Assembly (NCBI GenBank): GCA_949361645.1
Contig: OX442422.1
Coordinates: forward strand, 8,754,426 to 8,818,425
Source of the DNA: Spongilla lacustris
Taxonomy: Eukaryota; Porifera; Demospongiae; Spongillida; Spongillidae
Direction of reading: 5' to 3'
DNA: 64,000 bases
Shown here: positions 22,424 through 33,941 of the stretch, piece after piece
Position numbering within the stretch: the stretch's first letter is position 1
Layout: every line of letters begins with the position of its first letter
Translations under genes and position numbers: made by a program
The notes under the pieces: generated by a model
Databases searched by the model: none
Told to the model about the DNA's origin: nothing
Seen by the model: the letters and a program-made list of their open reading frames with translations, nothing else

Positions 22424-23638
22424 ATTTATTCGTACCCATTTTTGCATGTATTTGGCGTTGGGCAACCTTTTAGTTGTGCTAGTCATGTTCATTGTTGATA
22501 ACTGAATGTAAAATGGAAAACCTGTCATATGGGGTAAAAGTGACACACTCATCCAGGACCATCTAGAGATGATTCCTAAACACCACCTTAAACAATTAAA
22601 ATTAATGTGGATACTTGCATTTCAGACAATTTTTAAGTAGGTACTAAATTTTATGTGCTCCCATTTAATCAAATTTTATTTGATATTGAACAATCAGTAA
22701 ACACCTTTATTTGTGCTAGTCATGTTGATTATTGATAACTGACTGCAAAATGGAGACCTGTCATATGGGGACTTATCCAGGACCATTTGTAGATGATTCC
22801 TCACCTCCACCTTAAACATCACCAAGTACATGTACATCCAGTCTCCTCTACATCTCTCCACACCTCCCCAACAGTGGTAGGAAGTCTTGTACTTCAACAA
22901 AGAACACCTTCACTCCTCATATCAATTGATCTAATGTTGGGTGTGCATGATGATCCATGATCACCTGAGGCAGTATAACTAAAGTATTTAAGTTTGGCTA
23001 AGTAAGATGCAAGATGTCAGTGACGTAATGGGTGAGAACACAGATGTTTATTTTTGTTGGCATGAGCAGATATCGGCGCGGCATCCTTACCTTGCACTCA
23101 CCGCTTGGTAAGCGGGCTTCCCAGGAATTTATATTAGTACGATGGTACTGTTGATTCATGCACGCAGTTTATGTTGCATCACATCATATATGTAGCTAGC
23201 AATTCTTGCAAAACATTTGTGGGTGTATCTGCACATCGTCCTTTAAAATGTCTATTTAATAGATCAAATTCAGTTTAGATGCGAATTTGAAACAATGGTG
23301 TGATAATTCTGTATAAAGTCATAGAATGTTCATACTTTTCGGGATCATTAAACTATAAAGATTTTTATTAGAGCCACACTGAAGCCTACCTCAACGTACA
23401 GTACAAGGCTCCAACTGAATGTATCGTTTTTCAGAATCCCTCCAAAAGCTTCGGTTTACGAGAGCATCAATATGTAGTATCATTAAATTCATAATAACGA
23501 CTTTTAATAATTAAACCATTACTAATTAGTAAATCTAGATCTATATGGATAGTGTGTTTAAAGGTTTTAGATTTAATCTACCATGTTGCTAATGCAATTG
23601 CCATCCTTTCCCGTAGCATCAGTCTAAGGTAGGTATAG
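22424..23638. other. 3' flank of ankyrin gene 1; no further gene seen
   Basis: Contains two near-copies of a block with GTTGATTATTGATAACTGAC and CCTGTCATATGGGG (about 22480-22560 and 22715-22800). The stretch ACTTGCATTTCAGACAATTTTTAAG (22615-22640) matches the sequence following the last exon of gene 2 at about 46985, so the gene ends are homologous. Confidence 0.5.
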
Positions 23639-25805
23639 TTAGCATTTTGTGTACATTGTGTGTAGTCTATATATAGCTAGTTGTATATGTTTATTTATCA
23701 GTGTATTTGTATGAAATAATTTTAATAATAATAATAACATAACATTACATACATGTACAAGTTCAGCAATACAAGTCATTATTCCAATTATGCAGAAATG
23801 TAGTCGTTCAACAGTGGTGGTAGTGTCAGTGTCAGTTGTTGTACATCGATGATCACATTGATGAACAGACCTGCATGAAGATTTGGGATGAACCACACTA
23901 TATTTGAAATGGCAGTCATATTCACTCAGGAGAGGCACTCTGGCAGGTGTGACGACAAGGTCCATGTGATGCACAATGCAGAATGACTCATGTTGGCTCC
24001 AAAGCAGCCAATCAGAGCTCCTATCTCCTGTGTGAGTTGCAGGTGATATTATACACGTATAATGTACAATGGAATTGGTTCCAGATTTGTATACAAAAAA
24101 GTCACAAAAGATCAACTGCCTGTCAGAACACCTGTAGTATGAGTATGGAAGTAGTGAAATAGTTACAAAATGTATAAATGTGCATACCTTAGACAAAGCC
24201 ACCTATACTTCTTGTTCTGATGGAAGAGAGCTGATTGTGCAAGTGCTTCCACAAAGGACTTGTAGTGGTTGTGACCTGATGTTGGGAAGGCTGAAATGCG
24301 AGCTGACACCTCAATGTATGGGTTGTCATCAGAGTTTTTGTCTCTGTGAAGCAACATGCACATGACAACATCACACATACAGGTACATGTGCATGCACGA
24401 ACCATTGGTCAAGGATGAGATATGCCATCGCTGCAGTCTTTGACACAAATGGTTCGTACCGGCCATTGAGGTAATGGTCGCTTAGGATGATGCTTAAATT
24501 GGTTTTGCCATCATCTACACCACCGTAGAACTGCATACTTACAAATTAAGACGACAGGCTTACCCTTACCTGTACTAGGAGTGTCATTCTCACCCATTGG
24601 AAGCGATGTAGCTTCAGCTAGTATCGGTCAGCACACACCACCCATAGTGGAAATCGGATCAATCACGCTATCTCTTTCCGTGAGTTCAAAAAACATTCCA
24701 GTCTTTTCACATTATTGAGATGGAGTTGGGTTTGCAAGTGCTTTTCATTCTTTATTGCTACAGTATATTGCCAAGTGGGGACACTAACCTTCATGCTTCT
24801 CATCTTCCAGTTCTGCATCACCTCCACTTTTGGGGACAAAAGAAGAAAGTAACTAGCTATGGCTAAGCAATAACCAGCTATACCTATTATTTTCTTTTCT
24901 CACAGTATCCAATGAAAAGTTGAATGCAGTATCAGAACACACTACTAAATATGTATGTGTTATGTGTGTGTGCATCATGTATGCGTATGTGTGCATGTAT
25001 TGTAAATCTGTGTGTTGCACATGTGAGGTATATATGTGTGTGCGCAAATGCTATGTGTGTACAACACACACAGTGTCAGTATTCTCATATGTGGTCTGGT
25101 CCCCAGACTAGTAAGAGGTGGGGGAGGGGGTAAGAGGTGGGGAGAGGTAAGAGGTGGGGAGGGGTAAGAGGTGACGAGAGAGACAAGAATAACAATGAAA
25201 CATTGCTACATAACACATGCACCCCTTCCTGTACCTGTACCCACATGTAGCCTTTATGCACATTTCCTATACACCATATGCTTACCATTATCCTCAACAA
25301 GATGGAGTACTTTTCATCACCTTTCTCACCATCTAGAGGCAAAAGACCAGTCCATTTTACACCATCTCTGTGCAACGACCTACCTTGTCATCTACCACTT
25401 CCAGATAATGTTCTTTAAGAAGATACATCACATGATGTACAAGTCGACACACACAAGCACACGCACACACTCACGCATGTACGCCCACACACACGCATGT
25501 ACGCCCACACACAATCATTATCTAATTCTTAAGTTATGCATACTGATCCCAGTCTTCGCACACACTTTACCCTTTGGCTGGTCGCGAGTAGTGGAATCCA
25601 AGAAGTCCGTGGCTGTCATGTACAACAACTTCAGCTTGTATCGGTAAGCATGCATATGCACCATCCATGCCGCATGGGTGGTGCATATGGTGGAAATTGT
25701 GCTATCATAATCCCTTTCCGCGAGTCCAGTCTTTTCCTCGTCCGCAGGCCCTGTTTTAAGTGACTTAATATTACAATAATACCAGCAGTTTGGAGGCGTA
25801 CACAA
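23639..25805 (-). CDS. putative multi-exon minus-strand gene, product not recognised
   Basis: Several blocks look like exons on the minus strand: 25286-25367 (acceptor TTGCACAG, donor GTAAGC; DGVKWTGLLPLDGEKGDEKY...), 24789-24826, 24570-24617 and 24381-24530 (phase-0 join; ...FYGGVDDGKTNLSIILSDHY), 24188-24343 (NPYIEVSARISAFPTSGHNH...), and an open stretch in 23750-24060 (WSQHESFCIVHHMDLVVTPA). A block near 25560-25640 resembles the exon near 24600 with its flanking intron, so part of the gene is internally duplicated. Not all phases join cleanly, so the model is incomplete or the gene is damaged. I recognise no domain. Confidence 0.35.
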
Positions 25806-26217
25806 TTGAGTGATGAACTAAGTGCTCGCTGCCGTTTATTAGCTCTTTAATTACCACGTATAAATTATGTTTTATATCACCGCACGCGCACGTGACGTGT
25901 AGCTGCATAGTGTGAAGGCGTGAAAATGAATGTTGCTGGTGTTAGCGAATGGTTGAGACTGAACGGTTACGACAAGTATGTTAAAGAATTTGAAGGTAAA
26001 TTATTTTAATACAATTAACGTGCAATACTTATAAGATTTTGATTATACCGGATTGATGGAAAGGCTATGTTAGAAATTGTTGAGGCTTAAGGCACCAGTA
26101 GTTTTGCCACCTATGTGCGTTGTTGCCGTTGGAAAAGAAAGGCGATCTCCTTATACTGCTAAGCAGCAAAGATTGGCGTGGTTACGTAATTTAACATGGC
26201 CTTCGCGAAACTGCTCA

Positions 26218-26321
<104 letters not shown>

Positions 26322-27448
26322 CCTCTCTCCCTCCCTCCGTGCCTGCTCTACATGTAAATGAAACCATTGTACAAGTAATGTGGTTAACTCTTTTTTTATT
26401 TTTTATGTTACATGCATGCATGCAGGGGTTCAAACGTGTTACTTCTGATGTTTCTGAGAAAACATGCGACTTGCCTTCTGTGAGTTTATCATACAGTGTG
26501 TGGGTGTGGTTTCTGTATTATATGGGCATGGTAAATATTTTTTTACATCTAGGGGTTCAAACGTGTGTGTACTGCTGATGTGTCTGAGGAAAGCGTTGTA
26601 AGTGTATCATACAATGTGCAGGTGTGGTTTTTGTATTAACTGTATGTGGACATGCATGGTATGGATTTACGGTTCACATACATAACTTTCTTGTTAGACT
26701 TAATAAAAGTGTTTGCATGACAATTGTATGTAAAGGGCTGCAAATGCTTTTTGTAGGAAAACGATGAAATACAGACACCATATGAGTATTCCACGGATGT
26801 TATGGCAGGTCTTAGGAAAAAGGATATGAATGTGTATCAAAGGTTTAACATGATGAGAGATATAGCTACGAGACTCGTACACATAAATCCTAACCCCACA
26901 ATAGAAGAATTAAGGATCATATCCTGCCAAGTATTTCAAAAATGGCCATTTTTGTCACATTATGGAATTGGTGTAAGTTTATGCAAATGTATGTGATGAT
27001 TAAATACAATTTATATACTATGCAGGATTATTTTTCAATAGGCATACTTGAAGAACTAAAAAAGATTACATAAGTCTGGCTGTTATAAGACTGGATTTAA
27101 ACAAATTAATCCTGCTTTAAAGGAAAAAAAGTCTTATGTGGATGGGGAAAATTCATCCACAGAAGATTTATACTCAGTAGATAGACATATCAAATTTATG
27201 CAGAAAAAATGGGGAAAAAGTATAATGATATGAATACTGTTCTGTCCATCATGGACAAAACGTTTATCAACAGAAGAGATTGGATAAAAAGTGAAGGTGT
27301 TTCTGTAAAGGCTGCTATAGAAACATATCCTGCACTAGCAACTATTGAAGGTGTAAGTCTGTGGGATGTAGTATCATGCATGATACATTTTGAATGAGTT
27401 CCCATTGCAGATATTTCATGAAATGAACACTATACTGGATTGCAATTA

Positions 27449-27603
27449 AAAAGCAGGGAAACAAGGGTTGAATGATAATGAAAAACGATATAGTACTATA
27501 TTTAGCCCGGCACACATTGTAGGACAATACATTGTTTATGCATGTGCTAAATATAGGACTATTTCGTTTTTCCTTATCATTCAACCCTTGTTTCCCTGCT
27601 TTT
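27449..27603. mobile_element. 155-bp MITE with TA target duplication, inserted in an exon
   Basis: Terminal inverted repeats of about 55 bp (AAAAGCAGGGAAACAAGGGT...ACCCTTGTTTCCCTGCTTTT) are flanked by TA at 27447-27448 and 27604-27605. TA duplication suggests a Tc1/mariner-type MITE. The insertion creates the stop codon that closes the exon starting at 27411. Confidence 0.75.
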
Positions 27604-27805
27604 TACACCACTATTGCCTTCAAATCCTATATACCACCAACTTTCTAGAATGTTGTAGAAATAGGATCGAAACGTTGCCAAGTGTGCTTTGTACAATCTG
27701 ATAGAAGAATATGATAGCGCAAAATGCGTACATTCGGGCAAACTTATCGCCATGTTTATAGCCCTTTTAGAACCCAAGATACAGAATTTTGAGGGCATAC
27801 AATAG

Positions 27806-28140
27806 TTTTAACAACTAACCGATACAACTCCCCTAAATTTCCCTTTCTTTATAAAGAAATAGTATGGCCAGATGCAGCACAAAATTGTACGTATGGTGAG
27901 GTGTGTTGAAGGCATTTAGGTTGGGGGTCTTAGACTAACTCCACATTTTACGTTTTCGACATCGCCATGAACTAACCGACAAAACTACCCAGTTTAAGCT
28001 TTTGTGTCGATTTCAACATTTTTTTCATGTGTCAACTCAACTTGTAAACAGTTTCCATGTATATATATTTTATACTCTGGCAGTAGTGTATCAGTGAATT
28101 CGTCATCATTACATTTATACGTGACCATTGAGGTCACCTC
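27806..28140. other. no feature recognised
   Basis: AT-rich 3' flank of the SAMD3-like locus. Nothing supportable was seen. Confidence 0.4.
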
Positions 28141-28268
28141 ATTCCATGCACCAGGGGAATAGTAGGTAAGGGGAGGAGTAGAGGTAGTAGTAGGTAAGGA
28201 GAGGAGTAGGAGTAGTAGGTAAGGGGAGGAGTAGGGATAGTAGATGAGGGTAGGAGTAGGGGTAGTAG
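28141..28268 (+). repeat. GTAGGTAAGGGGAGGAGTAG minisatellite, left part
   Basis: Imperfect tandem GGGGAGGAGTAGGGGTAGTA units. A similar block lies at 29094-29180, beyond the hAT-like MITE at 28277-28912. Confidence 0.85.
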
Positions 28269-28276
28269 ATCATGGG

Positions 28277-28912
28277 TAGTGTTCCGGTTCGGACCGAACC
28301 GGTATCGAACGGTTCGAGGTTCGACTCGGTTCGATGCTCGGTTCGAACGTATTTCGAACATCTCATTAAAAATTCATAGCCTTGTACGCGGTGTTAGTCT
28401 GTTACTAAGCTTACCAAGTAAGTTACTTGGTAAGATCTGTACATGTACGTACAGATAGCGACATCACGGCCATGCATCGCCGATTAACTATTTCGTACTG
28501 TCGATCGCATATCGTCTGATTCGACGTAAAGTACCGCGATACTAGTATATCCCCCCCCCCCCCCCACCCCCCCCCCCCCCCCCCTCCGCCCCCACCGAAA
28601 AAAAAAAATGGTCCGTGTTTAAAACAAGCGTACCGGTAATTGGTAATTACTTCCACGTACATGTACCTGTTTAAAAAGAACTGGTACCGGCTCCAATATA
28701 GAACGCAGCCGCGTTCATGATTAAGTCGATACCCCTCACCATATTACGCTCGTTTAAACACCGGCCATTTTTTATGGGGGCGGAGGGGGGGGTAGTTTCA
28801 TTTAAACAATAATAATTGTTAATAATTGGCAATCGCGAACCGTTCGAAGTTCGGTTCGAATTAAGTAGGTTCGGTTCGATGTTCGGTTCGAATGGATCAA
28901 ACCGGAACACTA
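28277..28912. mobile_element. hAT-like MITE with 8-bp target duplication
   Basis: The left end TAGTGTTCCGGTTCGG and right end ACCGGAACACTA are inverted; the subterminal arms are rich in GGTTCGA. Flanks are ATCATGGG (28269-28276) and GTCATGGG (28913-28920), 7 of 8 identical. An 8-bp duplication and a TAG terminus fit hAT. The interior holds a C-rich run at 28551-28584. Confidence 0.75.
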
Positions 28913-28927
28913 GTCATGGGCGTCCCC

Positions 28928-28931
28928 GGGG

Positions 28932-28970
<39 letters not shown>
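28928..28970 (+). repeat. poly-G run
   Basis: About 43 G with one A. Length uncertain in any assembly; may form G-quadruplex structures. Confidence 0.9.
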
Positions 28971-28972
<2 letters not shown>

Positions 28973-29093
28973 ACGCCTCCCTTCTGCTGAATCGGCCGAA
29001 AGCGTACAACACCCCCATAGTAATATTTGGCTGTCAAATGGTGCCCCCTTACCCTATCCTGGCCCACCCTTCCAGAAATGCTGGGGCGCCCAT

Positions 29094-29180
29094 GGTAGTA
29101 GGTAAGGGGAGGAGTAGGGGTAGTGGTAGGTATTGGGAGGGGTAGGGGTAGTGGTAGGTAAGGGGAGGAGTAGGGTACAT
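29094..29180 (+). repeat. GTAGGTAAGGGGAGGAGTAG minisatellite, right part
   Basis: Same unit as 28141-28268. Confidence 0.85.
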
Positions 29181-31699
29181 AAGGGTATGCAGGTATCTCG
29201 TCTACCATTACACACACCTACCATTAGAGTACCAAGCTTCCCTATGTGGTTGTAAGAGGCATCACAAAAGAAAGGTTCTGTGATTTTGATTGCATCAATA
29301 ACACAAATATCATGTAGTTTTCTATGCACGCTCAGTGCCTTGTTAAGCAATGCACCTGCACTAACTTCACAAACAGCTGACCTTTTATGCTAACCATGGG
29401 TGCATTTTGCAAAAGGCATCATTTAGCCCATTTAACAGTATGCTATTTTCCTTACAATAGCCTTTTCAAGGCTACCTATATAGTATGCTTTTTTTGGTTC
29501 ATACAGGGAGAAACTAAAAGGTACAGAAAATGAACACATGCAATGAAATTACAATTACTCACAAAATCGTGGTACTTGATAGACAGAAGCCATGTTAAAA
29601 CTGTAAATTGACCTGGCAGACCTTTTTTATTGATGACAGGGCAAGGTCACTAACAGTTTTCCCAAGTACACAGTGAATTCTGACCTAGGATAGCCCTAGC
29701 GCTTCTGCTTGTAACACGCACTTGTGCTACTTTAAAAAAAAAAAAAAGTTGTAGACTGAGTCTTGTATAGCCATACATCGATATCAATGTCAAGAATAGA
29801 AAGTTTTTTATGATACCACACTATGACATTTGTATATGTAATACTCTCAGTCTCAGTCACGTGGATACACAAGGGTCAACTGATGTACCTAATACTTATT
29901 ATATTGTATCATGTACTCAGTCGAATTCGAACGTACCTATTGGGTTTGGTAGCTTTCCGAGCCTATTACCCCTGCGGTAGCATTTTTTTTCAGCAGCATG
30001 TTTGGCTGTCGGTCGCATTCCTTTCGCAGAAGGAGAAGCGATGGAATCGTCCCGATGTTCTACACTCTTCATAGCCGCTGAATTTTCGTTGTTTCATTGC
30101 CTCTTTAAAGTTTAATTTAGGCTCGAGGTTGCGGTGATGCCCTCACGGTCTCACCGGTTAGTTCTGGCTCGGGGTTCCGATGATATTTAGTAAATAGTGC
30201 TGGTGCCCAAACCGGATACGTGCCACAATTTCACTAGGTTAATTACAATTTACAACTATAATGGGACATGTAACAGTATACAGCTACTGGAGCAAAATAT
30301 GACCAAGTTCTAAATTATTTGATTGTTTTGAGTCCATTCAGACCATAGATAATAGAATAAAGGGATTGGAAACGGTAAAGATTACGGGATTCTTCCGCAT
30401 TTCGTAATTCCGTAAATTTGTGTTCCTAAGGCAGCGTTAACGTTGTCTGCTATACGATCCTTTGAAGCGCTATTTTGATGACGAGATGGAGTTAGACACT
30501 CATAGAATGAAGCTGGCTAAAAAAGCAGCCAAAGTCATACATGTACTTGACCCAAGTGTCAATGACCAGAGATAATAGGCTAGCTAGAACAAGCGCGCAC
30601 GAAAGCTTTGCTGAGAAAGTAGATACAAGCTTTATGCTCTTTAGAACACTTCCTTTGAAGGCCTCCAGTTTTTACGATTCCCCATTGATTTTGTTGTTGT
30701 TGTTGGGATTTTCTCTTCCTATTCTTGCGCGATCGACCCAACGAAGCTTGCTAGCCATTTGCTACTGTAACACATACACAACCTATATGTATGTCTGATT
30801 CAATATATGTACTCAAATACTCTAGAATCCAAACCACTTTTGTGGGAAAATTACACAAAAGGTACGCTTTTTGGACATCATAAGCCGACAAATTCCCGAT
30901 TTACGACGTCAAACCCCTTCATAGAGACTCCTAAACATTACAACGCCACACTACCTACTACGTACTGTATATGTGAACTCATAAAATGGATTTACAATGT
31001 TGCTAGTGTCCAGGAAAATCACACAACCACTACCCGATCAGGATCGCGGTCTGCCTCAGCTGAGACGTCTGTAAGAGAATAGCTATATGCTTTTTGGGTG
31101 ACAAAAGGTTGCTCTTATACAGTAAAAAGCTAAAGAAGCTCTTTTAGGATAGATGCTCAATAGTTCACACGCCCACTACAAGATTCAATGCAAAGCACGG
31201 TCATGTAACGGAACGTGACGTCACGCACGTAAATGTATATACCCTCTTATTCTATTATTAAATATACGTCATTTGCTAACACAACCACCGATGTAGTTTT
31301 TGACCACTGAAGCGAGAATGCCAATGAATTCTGAAGCTATCGGTGTGATTTCATTTCTTAAAAGTGTTCCTATCTCGATTCATGCCTAACAAACATGAAA
31401 CTGGTCGTTTTTGACTGCTTGTTCGACGATGACAAAGAGCTAAGCGAACCGATTGATAGGAGTCCCGTTAGATGCGGGTCCCGTTTTTTAATGACTTCAT
31501 AATCGGGGTCAAATCCCTTATGAGAGTTACTAACTGTCGATACGAGGCGATAGATGTAGATTCTATTCTCGCTAGAGTCTAATAATAAGGCCAAATTATA
31601 ATATAGCTTTTAGCGAAGTACAAAGTGCAGCGTTCACGTTGTTAACGCGCAAGAGCCTGACAGAGGACAGCTGAGCAGCTTACATGTAGTCTGGCGTAA
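29181..31699. other. no gene confirmed
   Basis: Only short open frames. One at 30472-30572 (about 33 codons, DDEMELDTHRMKLAKKAAKV) looks compositionally protein-like but has no splice support. Otherwise unique-looking AT-rich sequence. Confidence 0.35.
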
Positions 31700-31975
31700 T
31701 GGTACGCAAGGGTGTGGCTACGCTCTGGGTCTGGGGCCGAGACCACCAGTAGGTGTGGTGTAACATTGGCACAGCAGGGTCTAGGATGGACGCTACATTC
31801 CGATTCGGTACGTATTGGACAAGTAGCTAATATGTATTTTGATGTAGTATCGTGAGCGTTGAACTTGAGATAACCCTAGGATCCATTCCCCCGTCCCTGG
31901 CCACCTCCACCGCCTACCAGTTTTTGTAGCACACAGTGATTCAGTGAACAATCTGTTCTTGTCATGTTCACGTGC
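31700..31975 (+). repeat. duplicated 5' flank of ankyrin gene (copy 1)
   Basis: Collinear with 53245-53540: shared GGTGTGGCTA, GTCTGGGGCCGAGAC, GTAGTATCGTGAGCGTTGAA, TTTTTGTAGCACACAGTGA and TGTTCTTGTCATGTT. Here it lies immediately upstream of an N-cap ankyrin exon, so it probably contains promoter and 5' UTR sequence. Confidence 0.65.
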
Positions 31976-31993
31976 GTGTACTCGTCCGTTAGT

Positions 31994-32103
31994 ATGGTTT
32001 CAAATCTTCAGGTGAGGAAAAGAAACTTCAAGATGCGGCACTGAGAGGTGATGTTGGCGAGGTGACGAGGTTGATCGAAAGTGGAGTGTCTGTAAATCTA
32101 CAT
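31994..32103 (+). CDS. ankyrin gene 2, N-cap exon
   Basis: Encodes KLQDAALRGDVGEVTRLIES then GVSVNLH before the donor GTAAGC; homologous to 13191-13310. An ATG at 31994 begins similarly (ATGGTTTCA against ATGGTTTAT), but it is one base out of frame with the repeat. Either coding starts through an acceptor at 32011 (CAAATCTTCAG) or the start has a frameshift. Linkage to the repeat exons from 41161 spans 9 kb and is inferred. Confidence 0.55.
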
Positions 32104-32550
32104 GTAAGCAGTGATTGTACATGTAGATGTGTTAACATTCAAGGCAGAATTATCTCTGATTGTATGATTATCTCTGGTACACGGGTGTTTCATTGGACAT
32201 TAGGTCTCGTCCCCACTTTTACGTTATACATGTAGCATTGGCATTGGAATTTGGCTTATCTTCCGTTCAACGTAAGCGCAGTACACGTGAATATTTGTGT
32301 TACGCACCCTTCGAGGACTACAATGATATCTTTTTAATGCTAACATACGCCATGATACGGGCCCGTGACTAATAGCGCTCCATTTAGAGTGGTTGGTTTC
32401 AAAATGCTTTTTTTCGTTAATTTGCCTGACATGAGTTACAAAAACTTGTATAAACGTATACAGGAGTGCTGGTTGTATGTGATTTGGTTGTTTTTGTTAG
32501 CAGAGGCGCTGAATACGACCAATTTATGTACACTACAATAGGTACTTTAA

Positions 32551-32850
32551 CAAGATATAAAAATTTAATTAAAATAAAATTGGTGATATAGGATTGGTAG
32601 ACAGCACTTGAGTAAAAAGTAAGGAAACAAGGAATTACGGATATTATGCATTCATTAAATTATAAATATTACATACCTACATTTAGCACAGTATTTCAGG
32701 CAGGTAATTTGCTAAATAATGTAGGTCTGTAATATTTATAATTTAATGAATGCATAATATCCGTAATTCCTTGTTTCCTTACTTTTTACTCAAGTGCTGT
32801 CTACCAATCCTATGTCACCAATTTTATTTTAATTAAATTTTTATATCTTG
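32551..32850. mobile_element. 300-bp palindromic MITE
   Basis: Arms of about 130 bp: CAAGATATAAAAATTTAATT at the left is mirrored by AATTAAATTTTTATATCTTG at the right. The inner part AAAAAGTAAGGAAACAAGG resembles the TIR of the MITE at 27449-27603, so they may be related. Confidence 0.8.
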
Positions 32851-33009
32851 TTTCACTTCTTTTTTTTCCCCGGCGGGTTCCTACTTACACGTTGCATGCA
32901 TGAAAGCAAACAAAGAAAGAAGGGCAATCTTGGAATATAAGACAGTTTGATCTGCTCACTTTCTATCGACATTAAATCACATAATAATCAAACAATTTCT
33001 TTCTTGTAG

Positions 33010-33060
33010 ACAGCTAAGTATCTGAACTGGCATGTGAGCAACACCCAGTCTCTCAGCCAG
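33010..33060 (+). CDS. possible small exon
   Basis: About 51 bp between TTTCTTTCTTGTAG and the donor GTTAGT, encoding TAKYLNWHVSNTQSLSQ. It could belong to ankyrin gene 2 or another plus-strand gene. Weak. Confidence 0.2.
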
Positions 33061-33540
33061 GTTAGTTTGAAAGGCGAGGGGACCCCTATAAAAGAAGTAG
33101 TAGTGGAGGAACAAAATATTATGCTCAGACCACAAATGCCATTACCCAGGCTCCAACCAGAACATCATGATATTTAATGCCATTTTCTAATGCCTAACCT
33201 AACACGCTTTTCATTAAACCGCTATGGATTACCAGCTACCAAAATTGGTTATCAGGATCAACCTAAGCATAGCACACCCACACGCCTGTCATGAAACTAT
33301 CTTCAAAGCCCTCTTCTCTTGACTGAAGGTACGCATGCATTCTCCATCAGGATTAATCACCTTAAATGTCCGTCCTTGATGTGAGGATGTATATGCTTAA
33401 GCAATTGGTCAATCACACCAAAGATGCTTACCAGATTGCTTGCCATTTTCATAAGTGGTGGGCAAAAGGACCACCACTGAGTACAGCACAGAATAGGTCT
33501 ACCATCATGGCCAAATTGTATGTCCATTATATCCAGCTGT

Positions 33541-33941
33541 TAGGGAGGAGGATTGGAAGTGAAGGGAGGATGGGACGGGAGGAGGTGAAGGGAGGAGGGG
33601 AAGGGGGGGAAGGGCGGATGGGAAGGGAGAAGAGAAGGGGAAGAGGAGAGGGAGGATGAGAAGGGAGAACAAAGAGGGAGAGGAAGGGAAGGAAGAAGAG
33701 AAAGGGGAGAGGAGGGGAATGGAGAAGGGAAGGGGAGAGGAGGTGAAGGGAGGAGGGGGAGGAGGTGAAGGGAGGAGGGGAAGTAAAGGGAGGATGGGAA
33801 GGGAGAAAAGGGGGAGGGGAAGGGAGAAAAGGGGGAGAGGATGGGACGGGATAAGTGAAGAAGGAGAGGAGGGGAATGGAGAAGTGAAGGGGGAAGGGAG
33901 AAGAGACAGGAGGGAAGAGGACGAGCAAAGGAGGGGATAGC
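33541..33941 (+). repeat. ~400-bp homopurine (G/A) tract
   Basis: Imperfect GGGAAGGGGAGAGGAGG units with very few pyrimidines. Long frames on both strands are artefacts of composition. May form triplex or G-rich structures. Confidence 0.9.
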
